A program made the position numbers and the translations under genes. Of a stretch of 48,033 nucleotides of DNA, positions 19,101 through 28,295 are shown piece by piece; within the stretch, counting starts at the first letter, position 1, and every line of letters begins with the position of its first letter. The DNA is from Actinomycetes bacterium (GTDB lineage Bacteria > Actinomycetota > Acidimicrobiia > Acidimicrobiales > JAJZXF01). Location of the stretch: the NCBI GenBank assembly GCA_021791755.1, contig JAJYWA010000006.1:1-48033 (forward strand). Reading direction: 5' to 3'. The notes beneath the pieces are model-generated. The model worked only from the letters and a program-made list of their open reading frames with translations, was not told where the DNA came from and did no database searches.

Positions 19101-19927
19101 ACGCTTTCATCAACGTCGTCGAGATGATCGACGAGGCTGCACGGATCGTACGGCAGCTCGATGAGGTCGAAGACGAGAACTTCGTCAAAGCTGGTGGCGA
19201 GGAACCGCGCATCTTCGGTCCGAGACCGGGAGCGTACGGCTCGGGGATCCTTCCCCTCATAGAGAGCGGCGCATGGACGGACGACGCGGATCTCGCTTCC
19301 GTCTACCTCGCCTGGGGAGGATGCTCCTACAGCCGCTCACGGATGGGAAGGCCTGCGCCGGATGCCGCTCGCAGGCGCCTGGCAGGTATCGAGGTGGCAG
19401 TGAAGAACCAGGACAACAGGGAGCACGACATCTTCGACTCCGATGACTACTTTCAGGAGCATGGAGGGATGGTCGCTGCGATCCGCTTCCTCTCGGGTCG
19501 CCAGCCCAAGGCATGGTTCGGGGACTCGTCCGACCCAGGACGGCCCAAGGTGCGAAGCCTTGAAGACGAGGCTCGGCGGGTGGTGCGCACCAGGGTCATC
19601 AATCCCAAGTGGATCGAGGCCATGCGCAAGCACGGCTACAAGGGGGCCTTCGAGATGGCAGCGACGGTAGACTACCTTTTTGGCTATGACGTCACTGCCC
19701 GTGTGGTTGCAGATTGGATGTACGAGCGCGTGACGCAGGCATACGTAGCTGACCCCGCGATACGCAAGTTCTTCGAGGAGTCCAATCCTTGGGCGCTCAA
19801 GTCGATCGCCGAACGGCTTCTCGAAGCGCACGAGCGGGGCCTGTGGAACGCTTCCGAAGAGTCTCTCCTGGCGCTCAGAGCGGCGTTGCTCGAGAGTGAG
19901 GGGTGGGAGGAGGAGCTGCAAACATGA
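16196..19927 (+). CDS. cobN: Cobaltochelatase subunit CobN
   Basis: [20 protein letters not shown]...[43 protein letters not shown]...[13 protein letters not shown]...; ATGA overlap with cobQ. Confidence 0.96.
   Translation: [1243 protein letters not shown]
16922..16984 (+). repeat. 21-bp tandem repeat, about 2.7 copies, inside cobN
   Basis: gctgagccctgcggtggccac twice exactly (16922-16942, 16943-16963), third copy diverged; encodes [20 protein letters not shown]. Confidence 0.93.
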
Positions 19928-22137
19928 GCTCGGACCGCCTCGACCACCTGGGTTCAGACGTTTCCCGTCGCCTCGGCCACCTGGAGAAGGAACCGCAGCC
20001 TGATGCCGGCCCCGCTGGCCTGAGAGACATTCGGCCACCGTTTCCGTTCAGCGCCGTCATGGGCAACAAGGACCTCAAGCTGGCCCTACTCCTGAACGCT
20101 GTAGACCCGCTGATCGGAGGCGTGCTCCTTCGCGGCGCAAAAGGTAGCGCTAAGAGCACGATCGCTCGCGGATTCGCGGCCCTGTTGAGCGGTAGAGCCC
20201 CGTTCGTCGAGCTCCCGCTCGGAGCAACCGAGGACAGGGTGGTGGGAACGCTTGATCTGGCAGCGCTTGTTGCGCGTGGCGAGAGGAAGTTCCACCCAGG
20301 CCTTCTTCACTCGGCAAACGGTGGCGTCCTCTATGTTGACGAGGTGAACTTGCTCCCAGACCACCTGGTGGACGTCCTGCTCGACGTCGCCGCAAGCGGC
20401 ATCAACACGGTGGAGCGGGATGGCGTGTCAATCTCCCACCCCTGCAGGATTGTTCTGGTGGGATCGATGAACCCCGAAGAAGGGGACCTGAGACCACAGC
20501 TGCTCGACAGGTTCGGTCTTTCCGTGGATGTAGCAGCGCTCGATGATCCGATCCAACGCGCTCGGGCCGTGCGCAGAAGGCTTGCCTACGATGTCGATCC
20601 ATACGAGCTCGCAGCAACCTGGAAACCCGAAGAAGACAGGCTCCGTCACCGAATTGCCACCACGGCGTCCGCACAGCTGACTCCGGAGCTCATAGCCAGC
20701 ACTTCCGCCCTCTGCGCATCTGTCGGAGCAGAGGGTCTGCGTGCAGATCTGGTGATATGCCGCGCCGCAGCCGCTCTCGCCGGCTGGGAAGGATGCAAGG
20801 TGGCTGACGGCGCCCATGTCCGCCGGGTTGCTCGCATGGCCCTTGCGCACCGACACAGGCGCTCCCCGCTCGACCACTCTGGGATCTCAACCGAAGTGCT
20901 CGAGGACGCGATCGACGAGGCGTTCGGGGGAAACCACGAACGATCTGAGCGGCCAGCGAGCCGGCATCCTGGCACGTTTGCCATTCGAGAGCCAGGAGAA
21001 GAGCCAGGAGAAGAGCCAGGAGAAGAGCCAGGAGAAGGCGAGCCATCCACGAACATCTACTCGGCCGGCCGGGACAACGCAACAGATTTGCCGAGCAAAG
21101 CTAGGGGTAGGCCATCTCACCCATATCAAGGCTTCGCCGGCCCCACTAACGAGGCTGACCACAGCATCGATGAAGGACGCCAGCTGCCTGGCGATTCATC
21201 GCCTGACAATCCACACGGCCAGGAATCCCACGATCGCGGCTATCAGACGACACGCACCGCGCCATCAAGGGTGATGCCGCTTGCGACCAATATGGCATCT
21301 TCGACAAGATCGCGATCCGAGATGGCTGGTGGAGGACGGGGGACAACTGTTGAATCAAGCCGGGGACGGCTTGTGGGGCATCGCATCTCAGACGGCGATC
21401 CATCGTCGTTGGCAGTCCTTGCAACGGTCCGAAGCGCAGCCGAGCGGGCAGCCAGTGAGCGAGCTGACGACAACCGATCTGAGCTCACCGCGCTGACGAC
21501 TACGGCGGTGGACTCAAGAAAGCAGCTGTTGGACCTCCAGCCCTGCGACATCCGCGAGGGTATCTACAAGCAGCGATCCGCTAACCTTGTCATAATTGCG
21601 GTGGACACCTCAGGATCGATGGGCGCCAGGAGACGCCTCGAGGTAACGAAATCTGCGATCTTCGGCTTCCTGCTCGATGCCTACCGGTCTAGGGACAGGG
21701 TTGCCCTGGTGGCCTTCAGGGATGAGTCGGCCACGGTGGTGCTGCAACCCACCGGCAGTATAGAGGTGGCGCGAGCACGGCTCGAAAGCTTGGACATTGG
21801 AGGACGAACACCCTTGGCGGCAGGGATATCGACCGCCCTGGGTCTTGCAGTTACAGCCAAGACCAGCAGGTACAGGCCGCTCGTAGCCCTTGTCTCCGAC
21901 GGACGAGCCACGTGTGGACCAGCAGGACTCGATCCGATGCAGGCGGCACTCGAGGCGGCCAGCCAAGTCAACAGCATGGGTATCAGCTCTGTCATGGTCG
22001 ATGCCGAAGAAGGCCGTTCTCGCCTCGGGCTTGGCATCGCGGTGGCAGAAGCAATGGGTGCGCGCTACATGCAGCTGTCTGATCTTTCCGCGCTGGCGCT
22101 CAGCGCACAGCTCGACACCGAGATTGTGAAAGGCTAA
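19924..22137 (+). CDS. Fused Mg-chelatase-type ChlI-ChlD AAA+/VWA protein (putative cobaltochelatase partner of CobN)
   Basis: PFSAVMGNKDLKLALLLNAVDPLIGGVLLRGAKGSAKSTIARG...LYVDEVNLLPDHLVDVLLDVAASG...VDTSGSMGARRRLEVTKSAIFGFLLDAY; ATGA overlap with cobN. Confidence 0.93.
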   Translation: MSSDRLDHLGSDVSRRLGHLEKEPQPDAGPAGLRDIRPPFPFSAVMGNKDLKLALLLNAVDPLIGGVLLRGAKGSAKSTIARGFAALLSGRAPFVELPLGATEDRVVGTLDLAALVARGERKFHPGLLHSANGGVLYVDEVNLLPDHLVDVLLDVAASGINTVERDGVSISHPCRIVLVGSMNPEEGDLRPQLLDRFGLSVDVAALDDPIQRARAVRRRLAYDVDPYELAATWKPEEDRLRHRIATTASAQLTPELIASTSALCASVGAEGLRADLVICRAAAALAGWEGCKVADGAHVRRVARMALAHRHRRSPLDHSGISTEVLEDAIDEAFGGNHERSERPASRHPGTFAIREPGEEPGEEPGEEPGEGEPSTNIYSAGRDNATDLPSKARGRPSHPYQGFAGPTNEADHSIDEGRQLPGDSSPDNPHGQESHDRGYQTTRTAPSRVMPLATNMASSTRSRSEMAGGGRGTTVESSRGRLVGHRISDGDPSSLAVLATVRSAAERAASERADDNRSELTALTTTAVDSRKQLLDLQPCDIREGIYKQRSANLVIIAVDTSGSMGARRRLEVTKSAIFGFLLDAYRSRDRVALVAFRDESATVVLQPTGSIEVARARLESLDIGGRTPLAAGISTALGLAVTAKTSRYRPLVALVSDGRATCGPAGLDPMQAALEAASQVNSMGISSVMVDAEEGRSRLGLGIAVAEAMGARYMQLSDLSALALSAQLDTEIVKG
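20989..21036 (+). repeat. 12-bp tandem repeat, 4 exact copies, in the AAA-VWA linker
   Basis: gagccaggagaa x4; encodes EPGE repeats. Confidence 0.97.
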
Positions 22138-22142
22138 GAGAA

Positions 22143-22817
22143 ATGCACGTTGGAATAATCGCAGGAACAGGACCCGCGGGCCGGGGTCTCGCTGGTCGCC
22201 TTGCGGCAGCTGGCGCTCAAGTCACAATTGGCTCGCGATCACGAGAGCGTGCGGAGCACTCTGCGGCCGAGCTACGCCTGGCGCTCGATGCCCATGGCGC
22301 CGGCTCGCGGGGTCGTATCGTCGGCGATGAGAACGCCACGTGCGCGAGCGCAGACGTGGTGGTGGCCGCCACCCCATGGGAAGCAGCAGAAGCCACGCTC
22401 TCTGGTCTCGCAGAGCAGCTGCGAGGAAAGGTCGTAGTGTCGATGGCCAATGCACTTGCCAGGATGGGGCGCCAGATGGTGGCTGTAGTGCCTCCTCGAG
22501 GTTCGATGGCGGAGACGGTCCAGGCCATCCTGCCCAGCTCCTTCGTGTCCGGAGCTTTCCATCACCTCCCCGCTGGGCACCTCATGGAGTTAGAGCGAGC
22601 TCTGGACTCCGACGTGCTGGTGACCTCAGACCACGAGCAGGCAATCCAGGTAACCTGCGATCTGATCGAGATGATTCCCAGACTCCGTCCGCTCATCGTG
22701 GGAAGCCTCGCCCATGCTGCGGCAGTCGAGTCCTTCACGGCCGTTCTCGTGGGCGTGAACAAGCGTTACTCGTGCTCAGCATCCATACGACTGAGCGGCA
22801 TCGACGAGGACGGGTGA
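22143..22817 (+). CDS. npdG: F420H2:NADP oxidoreductase-like protein (NpdG family)
   Basis: MHVGIIAGTGPAGRGLAGRLAAAGAQVTIGSRSRERA...GAFHHLPAGHL; N-terminal NADP-binding GxGxxG-like motif. Confidence 0.8.
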   Translation: MHVGIIAGTGPAGRGLAGRLAAAGAQVTIGSRSRERAEHSAAELRLALDAHGAGSRGRIVGDENATCASADVVVAATPWEAAEATLSGLAEQLRGKVVVSMANALARMGRQMVAVVPPRGSMAETVQAILPSSFVSGAFHHLPAGHLMELERALDSDVLVTSDHEQAIQVTCDLIEMIPRLRPLIVGSLAHAAAVESFTAVLVGVNKRYSCSASIRLSGIDEDG

Positions 22818-22920
22818 TGTCCAGCGGGAAACCCCACCGGTGCGATACGCGACCGTTGCTCATGACGCTGCTCCCCGTGATCCCGACACTTGCGTCTGCA
22901 AGAAAGTGCGGCACTTACCA

Positions 22921-24033
22921 GTGAGACTGTTCGATACCATGAGGCGACAGGCTCTCCCCCTCGATGCCGGACCGGAGGTGACGATCTACACCTGCGGGAT
23001 CACGCCTTACGATGCGACGCACATAGGTCACGCAGCGGTGTTCGTGACCTTCGACGTGCTGCAGCGCAGGCTGCGAGATCTCGGCCACCGTACGAAGTGC
23101 GTTCGCAACATCACCGACGTCGACGACGACATACTGCGTAAGGCCAGAAGCCTAGGTGTGCATTACCTGGATCTCGCAGCAGAGGAGATAGCGCGTTTCG
23201 ACTCGGACATGCGGGACCTCGGCTTGCTGCCAGCCTTCTCAGAGCCCCGCGCCACCTCCGCGATCCCAGACATCCTCCGCTTCATCGATGCCGTTCTCAC
23301 CTCTGGTCACGCCTACATCTCTGGCGGCTCTGTTTACTTCAGGGCCTCATCCTTCCCACGCTTTGGCATGCTCAGCGGCCTGAGTCGCGACGAGATGCTG
23401 GAGTTGGCGCGGGAACGAGGGGGCAAGCCCGAGGATCCGAACAAGGCAGACCCTCTTGACTTCGTTCTATGGCAGCCGTCCGCACCGGACGAGCCATCGT
23501 GGCAGTCTCGCTGGGGCAGGGGGCGCCCCGGATGGCACGCTGAGTGCTCCGCTCTTGCGATGCGCGAGCTTGGTCCGACCGTCGACATTCACGGCGGTGG
23601 CGAGGACTTGATCTTTCCCCACCACGAGTGCGAGATAGCACAATCGGAGGCAGCAACAGGCCAGCGCTTCGTTCGCCACTGGGTGCACGTGGGCATGGTC
23701 CGCTTGGACGGCGAGAAGATGTCGAAGTCGCTTGGGAACCTCGTGTTCGTCAGCGATCTGCTCAAGGAGTGGGATCCTCAGGTCATCAGGTTGGCCATCC
23801 TCGCCAACCATTATCGCAGTAGCTGGGATTGGTCACCGGAGTTGCTGCCCGAGGCCAGAGATCGCCTCGAGCGGTGGAAGGCTGGAGCGGGAGATGGCGA
23901 AACCGGGCTCGTCGAGGTGCGCGAAGCGCTCGATGACGACCTGAACACGCCATCTGCGCTGCGCCATCTCGACGCGTTGTCAGACCTGGGAGGCATCTCG
24001 AGAGCGTCGGCCCTCCTCGGTATCAGCCTGTGA
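22921..24033 (+). CDS. mshC: MshC-like cysteine ligase (mycothiol biosynthesis) or a short cysteinyl-tRNA synthetase
   Basis: [37 protein letters not shown]...[18 protein letters not shown]...[31 protein letters not shown] and a short C-terminus favour MshC. Start approximate. Confidence 0.7.
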   Translation: MRLFDTMRRQALPLDAGPEVTIYTCGITPYDATHIGHAAVFVTFDVLQRRLRDLGHRTKCVRNITDVDDDILRKARSLGVHYLDLAAEEIARFDSDMRDLGLLPAFSEPRATSAIPDILRFIDAVLTSGHAYISGGSVYFRASSFPRFGMLSGLSRDEMLELARERGGKPEDPNKADPLDFVLWQPSAPDEPSWQSRWGRGRPGWHAECSALAMRELGPTVDIHGGGEDLIFPHHECEIAQSEAATGQRFVRHWVHVGMVRLDGEKMSKSLGNLVFVSDLLKEWDPQVIRLAILANHYRSSWDWSPELLPEARDRLERWKAGAGDGETGLVEVREALDDDLNTPSALRHLDALSDLGGISRASALLGISL

Positions 24034-24355
24034 GCCACTGTGCAACACCAGAGAGCGCTTAGTGGGAACGGTTGCGAACGGTGAGCGCGGGACGCAACGG
24101 GAAACAAGTGGGAAACAATTGCAAGAAATGGCCCCGGAGCAAGCGACACTCTCCAGGTGGGGATAGAGGAGCGCCTGTGAGCCCCGGAGCCACTCCAAGA
24201 CTAACGTCTCTACCGTTCCAATGGACGTCGCGCCGGCGGCAATTCAGCCACGTTCCCGTCGGCTCGTGCCGCCTTGCCACCAGCGATCCCGCGAGGAGGT
24301 CCGCAACGTTCCATCATGGTCGTCAGGTCCACCAAGTTCATCGAGCGAGCGCCGA

Positions 24356-24901
24356 ATGACAGGGCTGGAGCAAATCTGGGCTGGTTGGCGCCGAGAGTAC
24401 GTGTCATCAGTTCCTAACGCTGCCACATCTCGCGATGCCGGCGCCGATACGGGCGCCGCTGGCTGTGTCTTCTGCTCCATCGCTACAGGCGCCGGCTCCG
24501 ACGAGGAGCTCGGGGTTCTCTGGCGTAGCCACCACAGCATTGCCATCCTGAACGCCTTCCCCTACGCGAGCGGCCACCTCATGGTCATGCCAAGACGCCA
24601 CGTCCCAGACTTGGAGAACCTTACGCCCGAGGAGTCCGCAGAGCTCTGGCAAGGCCTCCTCGACGCACTTCACGCGTTGAGGGCCGCCTACAAGCCAGAT
24701 GGGGTTAACATCGGCGCCAACTTGGGCAGGGCAGCTGGGGCTGGGCTCCCGGAGCACGTGCACGTCCATGCCCTACCGCGCTGGGCAGGCGACACCAACT
24801 TCATGACGACCGTCGCAGGGGTACGTGTTATGCCAGAAGCCCTGTGCGATACATGGAGCCGTCTGCGAGCGGCATGGCCCGACCACGCGGCGGACCGCTA
24901 A
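24356..24901 (+). CDS. HIT family protein
   Basis: CVFCSIATGAGSDEE...LNAFPYASGHLMVMPRRHVPDLENLTPEES...HVHVHALPRWAGDTNFMTTVAGVRVMPEAL. Confidence 0.9.
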   Translation: MTGLEQIWAGWRREYVSSVPNAATSRDAGADTGAAGCVFCSIATGAGSDEELGVLWRSHHSIAILNAFPYASGHLMVMPRRHVPDLENLTPEESAELWQGLLDALHALRAAYKPDGVNIGANLGRAAGAGLPEHVHVHALPRWAGDTNFMTTVAGVRVMPEALCDTWSRLRAAWPDHAADR

Positions 24902-24924
24902 GCGAGACCAACCCGCCGGCTTCG

Positions 24925-25665
24925 CTAGCCGGCAGCCATTCCGACTATCGGCTTGTTGAGCGGCTTACCGCCCATCGAACCGAAGAATTTCCCATCGCCA
25001 TAGCTGAAGATGCCACCGTCAGATGCCACGAACCAGTACCCCATTCCGTCCGGCGTCGCGGTCATCCCGACTATCGGAGCGTTCAAGCGCCTGCCGCCCA
25101 TCGAGCCGAAGAACGGCGCGTCGAAGGCGAAAACGCCTCCGTCGCCAGCCACCATCCAGTAGCCTCCCGTCGCGGGATCGTTAGCCATCCCGACTATCGG
25201 CTGATTGAGATGCCTGCCGCCCATCGACCCGTGGAACTGGGCGTTTCCGAAGCTGAAGATGCCACCGTCTGAGGCCACGAACCAGTACCCCTTGCCGTCC
25301 GGAGTTGCGGTCATCCCGACTATCGGGGCGTTGAGATGCTTTCCGCCCATCGAGCCGAAGAAGGGAGCACCGAAAGCGAAGATGCCGCCGTCTGATGCCA
25401 CTTCCCAGTACCCGCCGGTCGCCGGGTCGGCGGCCATTCCAACTATCGGGGCGTTGAGATGCTTTCCGCCCATCGAGCCGTGGAACGTGGCGTCGCCGAA
25501 GCTGAAGATGCCACCGTCAGATGCGACGAACCAGTACCCCTTGCCGTCCGACGTCGCGGTCATGCCAACGATCGGCTTGTTGAGCGGCTTACCGCCCATC
25601 GAGCCGTAGAACGGCACACCGAAGCTGAAGATACCGCCGTCGGATGCGACTAGCCAGTAGCCGAC
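24925..25665 (-). repeat. Six tandem ~125-bp protein-coding repeats alternating in two types (period about 249 bp)
   Basis: Alternating TATPDGKGYWFVASDGGIFSFGDA.FHGSMGG and ADPATGGYWxVASDGGIFAFGAPFFGSMGG units. Confidence 0.9.
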
Positions 25666-28050
25666 CGGGGTAGTGGGCTTCACAGGCAGGAGAGCTGACT
25701 GGTCGGAGGCTATGAGCACATTCGCCGAGGAGTAGCCCAGGAGGTAGCACTCGGTACTGCCCGCAACGCATGTGACAGCGCTTATATTGGCAATCGTGGA
25801 GGGCATCGACTCAGACGCTCCCCAGCTCAAGCCACTATTGGTCGTAACGAACGCCGCAGGGCCTGACGCTCCCGATTGGCTGGCAAGCTGCCCGACCACA
25901 ATGCAGTCGCTCTTCGAGATCGAGTTAGCGACACATGAGATCCCGCTCACCATTTCAAGATTGGACGGAACAGGAACACTGGTCCAACTGCTCCCCCCAT
26001 CCATGGTCTGGATAAGCACGACATTCGCGCTGCTCGCACCCGGAGCAGGGAAGCCTTCCGCCATGCAGTACTCGGCAGTGGAGCACGAGACGCCCTGGAT
26101 CATCTCGATTCCGCTGGGCAGCGTAGGCGCTGTCCAGCTGGATCCCCCGTCAGTGCTGACAAGAAGAGATGGCTCGAGTGGGAAGCTGAGGGTCTTGAAA
26201 CCAATTGCCACACAGACACTCGAAGCAGAACCCGACGTCACGCCACATGAGACTTGCTGCACCAGCGCGGCGGATCCCGAGGGAATCGAGCTAGATGACC
26301 AGCTGCTTCCGCCATTGGTCGTAGGCGAGATCCATGGACTTATCACTGGTTTGTTGTTGACAATGGTGGTTAGCGCCCCTACCACGATGCAGTCTTGCTG
26401 AGTGATGCACGCGACTCCAGAGAGCGACACGCCCTGCGACTGGTTATTGGGGAACGAACCGATTCCAGAGCTCGACCAGGAAACACCGCCGTTTGTCGTG
26501 ACCACGACAGGCGCCGACCCGCCGGTGACCACCGCCATGCAGTCGTTGGCATTGGCGCACGAGGTCGCAGAGAAGCTCTGACTGGACGCAGAGCCACCGA
26601 CTTGCCATGTCGTGCCAGCATCAACTGTACGCAGCGAGTAATCAGCTCCAGTCGAGCTGTACCCGCCAGCGATGCACTCGCTCGCGGAAGGACATGACAA
26701 TGTGTTTAGACCCCACCCCTGCGGCGCCGGCTGGTTCGTCCACGTCGATCCCCCGTTAGACGATCCGTCCAGGGTGAGCGAGACAGATGTGAGGCCTGCC
26801 AGACCACATAACACAGCGCCCGTGGCGCATGACACTGCAGCCGTTGCCTGCATCGCGGCTGGCGACGTCGCGTGCGACCAAGCGCCGGTGCTGGCATTCG
26901 TGTTGTAGATCACGTACACACCCTGAAACCCAGCGCCCGACAACGGAGTGCCTGTCTGGCCAATCCCCACGCAGTCGAACGCTCCCGGAGAAGACACAGA
27001 GCTCACGCAGGAGTCCTGTGTGAGGGAGATCCCACCCGTGGGCGGCGCCTGCGTCTGCCACGTGCCCGTCAAGCTGCCCCCGCTGTAGATGATCAGCGGG
27101 GTGCTGGGGCTCGCATTCGTCGATCCAACAATCCAACAGTCAGTTGCGCTCGCGCATGACACGTCGGAGAGGACCCCGACCCCCGAGGGCAGCGCAACAG
27201 TTGACCAGGTGACGCCAGCAACGCCAAAGAGGCTCGCCGAGGAGGCATAAAGAGCCTGGGTCGGAGAGGCTCCGACGGATGTGCCGCCAAGCGCTACGCA
27301 AGTTCCCGCGCCAGTGCACGAGATGGCTCCGAGAGCTTTGTCGGCACTCGGCGCCGTGTCCGTGGCCCACGTGAACCCGAGATCCGATGTCGTTCCTATA
27401 TACGGAGACTCTCCACCGCTGTTGATCGCAAGGCCGGTCACTGCGCAACCGAGGACGCTGGCACATGAGACCGAGTTGAGGATCGCAACGTTGCCAGGAA
27501 GGTTCTTGTTGCTCGTCCAAGTCGCTCCGCCGTTCGTCGTCTGCGCGAGCACCTCGGGAACTGAGGTAGAGGAGGAGCCCGTAGCCATGCAGATGGTCGC
27601 ACTGGCACACGATACGTCGGTCAGAGAGACCATCCCAGCTGGGGGCGTTCCTCGCTGCCAGGAAGCCCCGCCATTAGTCGTGTAGATGACGACAGGTATG
27701 TTGGCCGCGTAGTTCGCCCCCACCGCAACGCAGTTCGTAGCGCTCCCACACGACATGGACGCCACCCCCGGAATCGCAGCCGCCTTCTGTACGTCCACGC
27801 TCCATGCCGAGCTAGAGCCTGATGCGCGCGCAGTCGTGCCCCGCGCGTTGGCGGGCGGCCTCGACACTGCGTAGGCCGGTGACACTGCGGCGACGCCAGC
27901 CATGCTTGCGACGACACCCAGCAGCAACGCCATCGCCGGCAGCACCGTACGTCGCCGGCGAATCCGGCCAGCCCGCCGCCCGGCGACCCTCCTCGCCGTT
28001 GCCTCGGAGTGGCGCCCCTTGCTACCTGCCGAAATGAGATCCATGGCCAT
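24925..28050 (-). CDS. Large secreted beta-propeller-like protein: 14 Cys-pair BNR-like repeats plus 6 GYW/GSMGG repeats
   Basis: RRRRTVLPAMALLLGVVASMAGVAAVSPAYA signal peptide-like N-terminus; repeated VSCASATxCxxxG...TTNGGxxW; C-terminal GYWxVASDGGIFSFGxxxFxGSMGGxxLNxPIVGM repeats. Start approximate (ORF extends to 28167). Confidence 0.85.
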   Translation of the reverse strand: MAMDLISAGSKGRHSEATARRVAGRRAGRIRRRRTVLPAMALLLGVVASMAGVAAVSPAYAVSRPPANARGTTARASGSSSAWSVDVQKAAAIPGVASMSCGSATNCVAVGANYAANIPVVIYTTNGGASWQRGTPPAGMVSLTDVSCASATICMATGSSSTSVPEVLAQTTNGGATWTSNKNLPGNVAILNSVSCASVLGCAVTGLAINSGGESPYIGTTSDLGFTWATDTAPSADKALGAISCTGAGTCVALGGTSVGASPTQALYASSASLFGVAGVTWSTVALPSGVGVLSDVSCASATDCWIVGSTNASPSTPLIIYSGGSLTGTWQTQAPPTGGISLTQDSCVSSVSSPGAFDCVGIGQTGTPLSGAGFQGVYVIYNTNASTGAWSHATSPAAMQATAAVSCATGAVLCGLAGLTSVSLTLDGSSNGGSTWTNQPAPQGWGLNTLSCPSASECIAGGYSSTGADYSLRTVDAGTTWQVGGSASSQSFSATSCANANDCMAVVTGGSAPVVVTTNGGVSWSSSGIGSFPNNQSQGVSLSGVACITQQDCIVVGALTTIVNNKPVISPWISPTTNGGSSWSSSSIPSGSAALVQQVSCGVTSGSASSVCVAIGFKTLSFPLEPSLLVSTDGGSSWTAPTLPSGIEMIQGVSCSTAEYCMAEGFPAPGASSANVVLIQTMDGGSSWTSVPVPSNLEMVSGISCVANSISKSDCIVVGQLASQSGASGPAAFVTTNSGLSWGASESMPSTIANISAVTCVAGSTECYLLGYSSANVLIASDQSALLPVKPTTPVGYWLVASDGGIFSFGVPFYGSMGGKPLNKPIVGMTATSDGKGYWFVASDGGIFSFGDATFHGSMGGKHLNAPIVGMAADPATGGYWEVASDGGIFAFGAPFFGSMGGKHLNAPIVGMTATPDGKGYWFVASDGGIFSFGNAQFHGSMGGRHLNQPIVGMANDPATGGYWMVAGDGGVFAFDAPFFGSMGGRRLNAPIVGMTATPDGMGYWFVASDGGIFSYGDGKFFGSMGGKPLNKPIVGMAAG

Positions 28051-28295
28051 CTGCCCCGTCCCCTTTCCGTTTCTGCCCAATAGTCCTAGATTGCTTACCT
28101 TACGCTCGCTCATGCCCGCACGTCTTGCAGGCAGGCCGGTGCGCTCGATCCCCGACACCGGCCACAAAACAGACCTGCCCTGTCAACGTCCGCGCTGTGA
28201 GCATGATATCAGCCGCCGTTGCGAGCGCAAGTGCAGGGCCGCCGAACGCCGAGGAACGCCGAGCAAGAATGGGCGGCGCTGTCAAGAGAGCCGCG

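Noticed and set aside
4965-24190. Shared 13-mer gagccccggagcc at about 4969 and 24180 as a mobile-element end
   Set aside because: Too short and GC-rich to be distinguished from chance.
24925-25665. Regularly spaced repeats suggestive of a CRISPR array
   Set aside because: Period is ~125 bp, units are protein-coding and degenerate, with no unique spacers; it is the GYW protein repeat.
25205-27685. Long + strand ORFs opposite the BNR/GYW protein (e.g. 25205-25609, 25772-26401, 27281-27685)
   Set aside because: Antisense open frames arising from repeat and high-GC codon structure; the minus frame has a signal peptide and conserved repeats.
28051-28295. Possible c-di-GMP or c-di-AMP riboswitch upstream of the large secreted protein
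   Set aside because: No recognisable conserved core was found by eye; needs a covariance scan.
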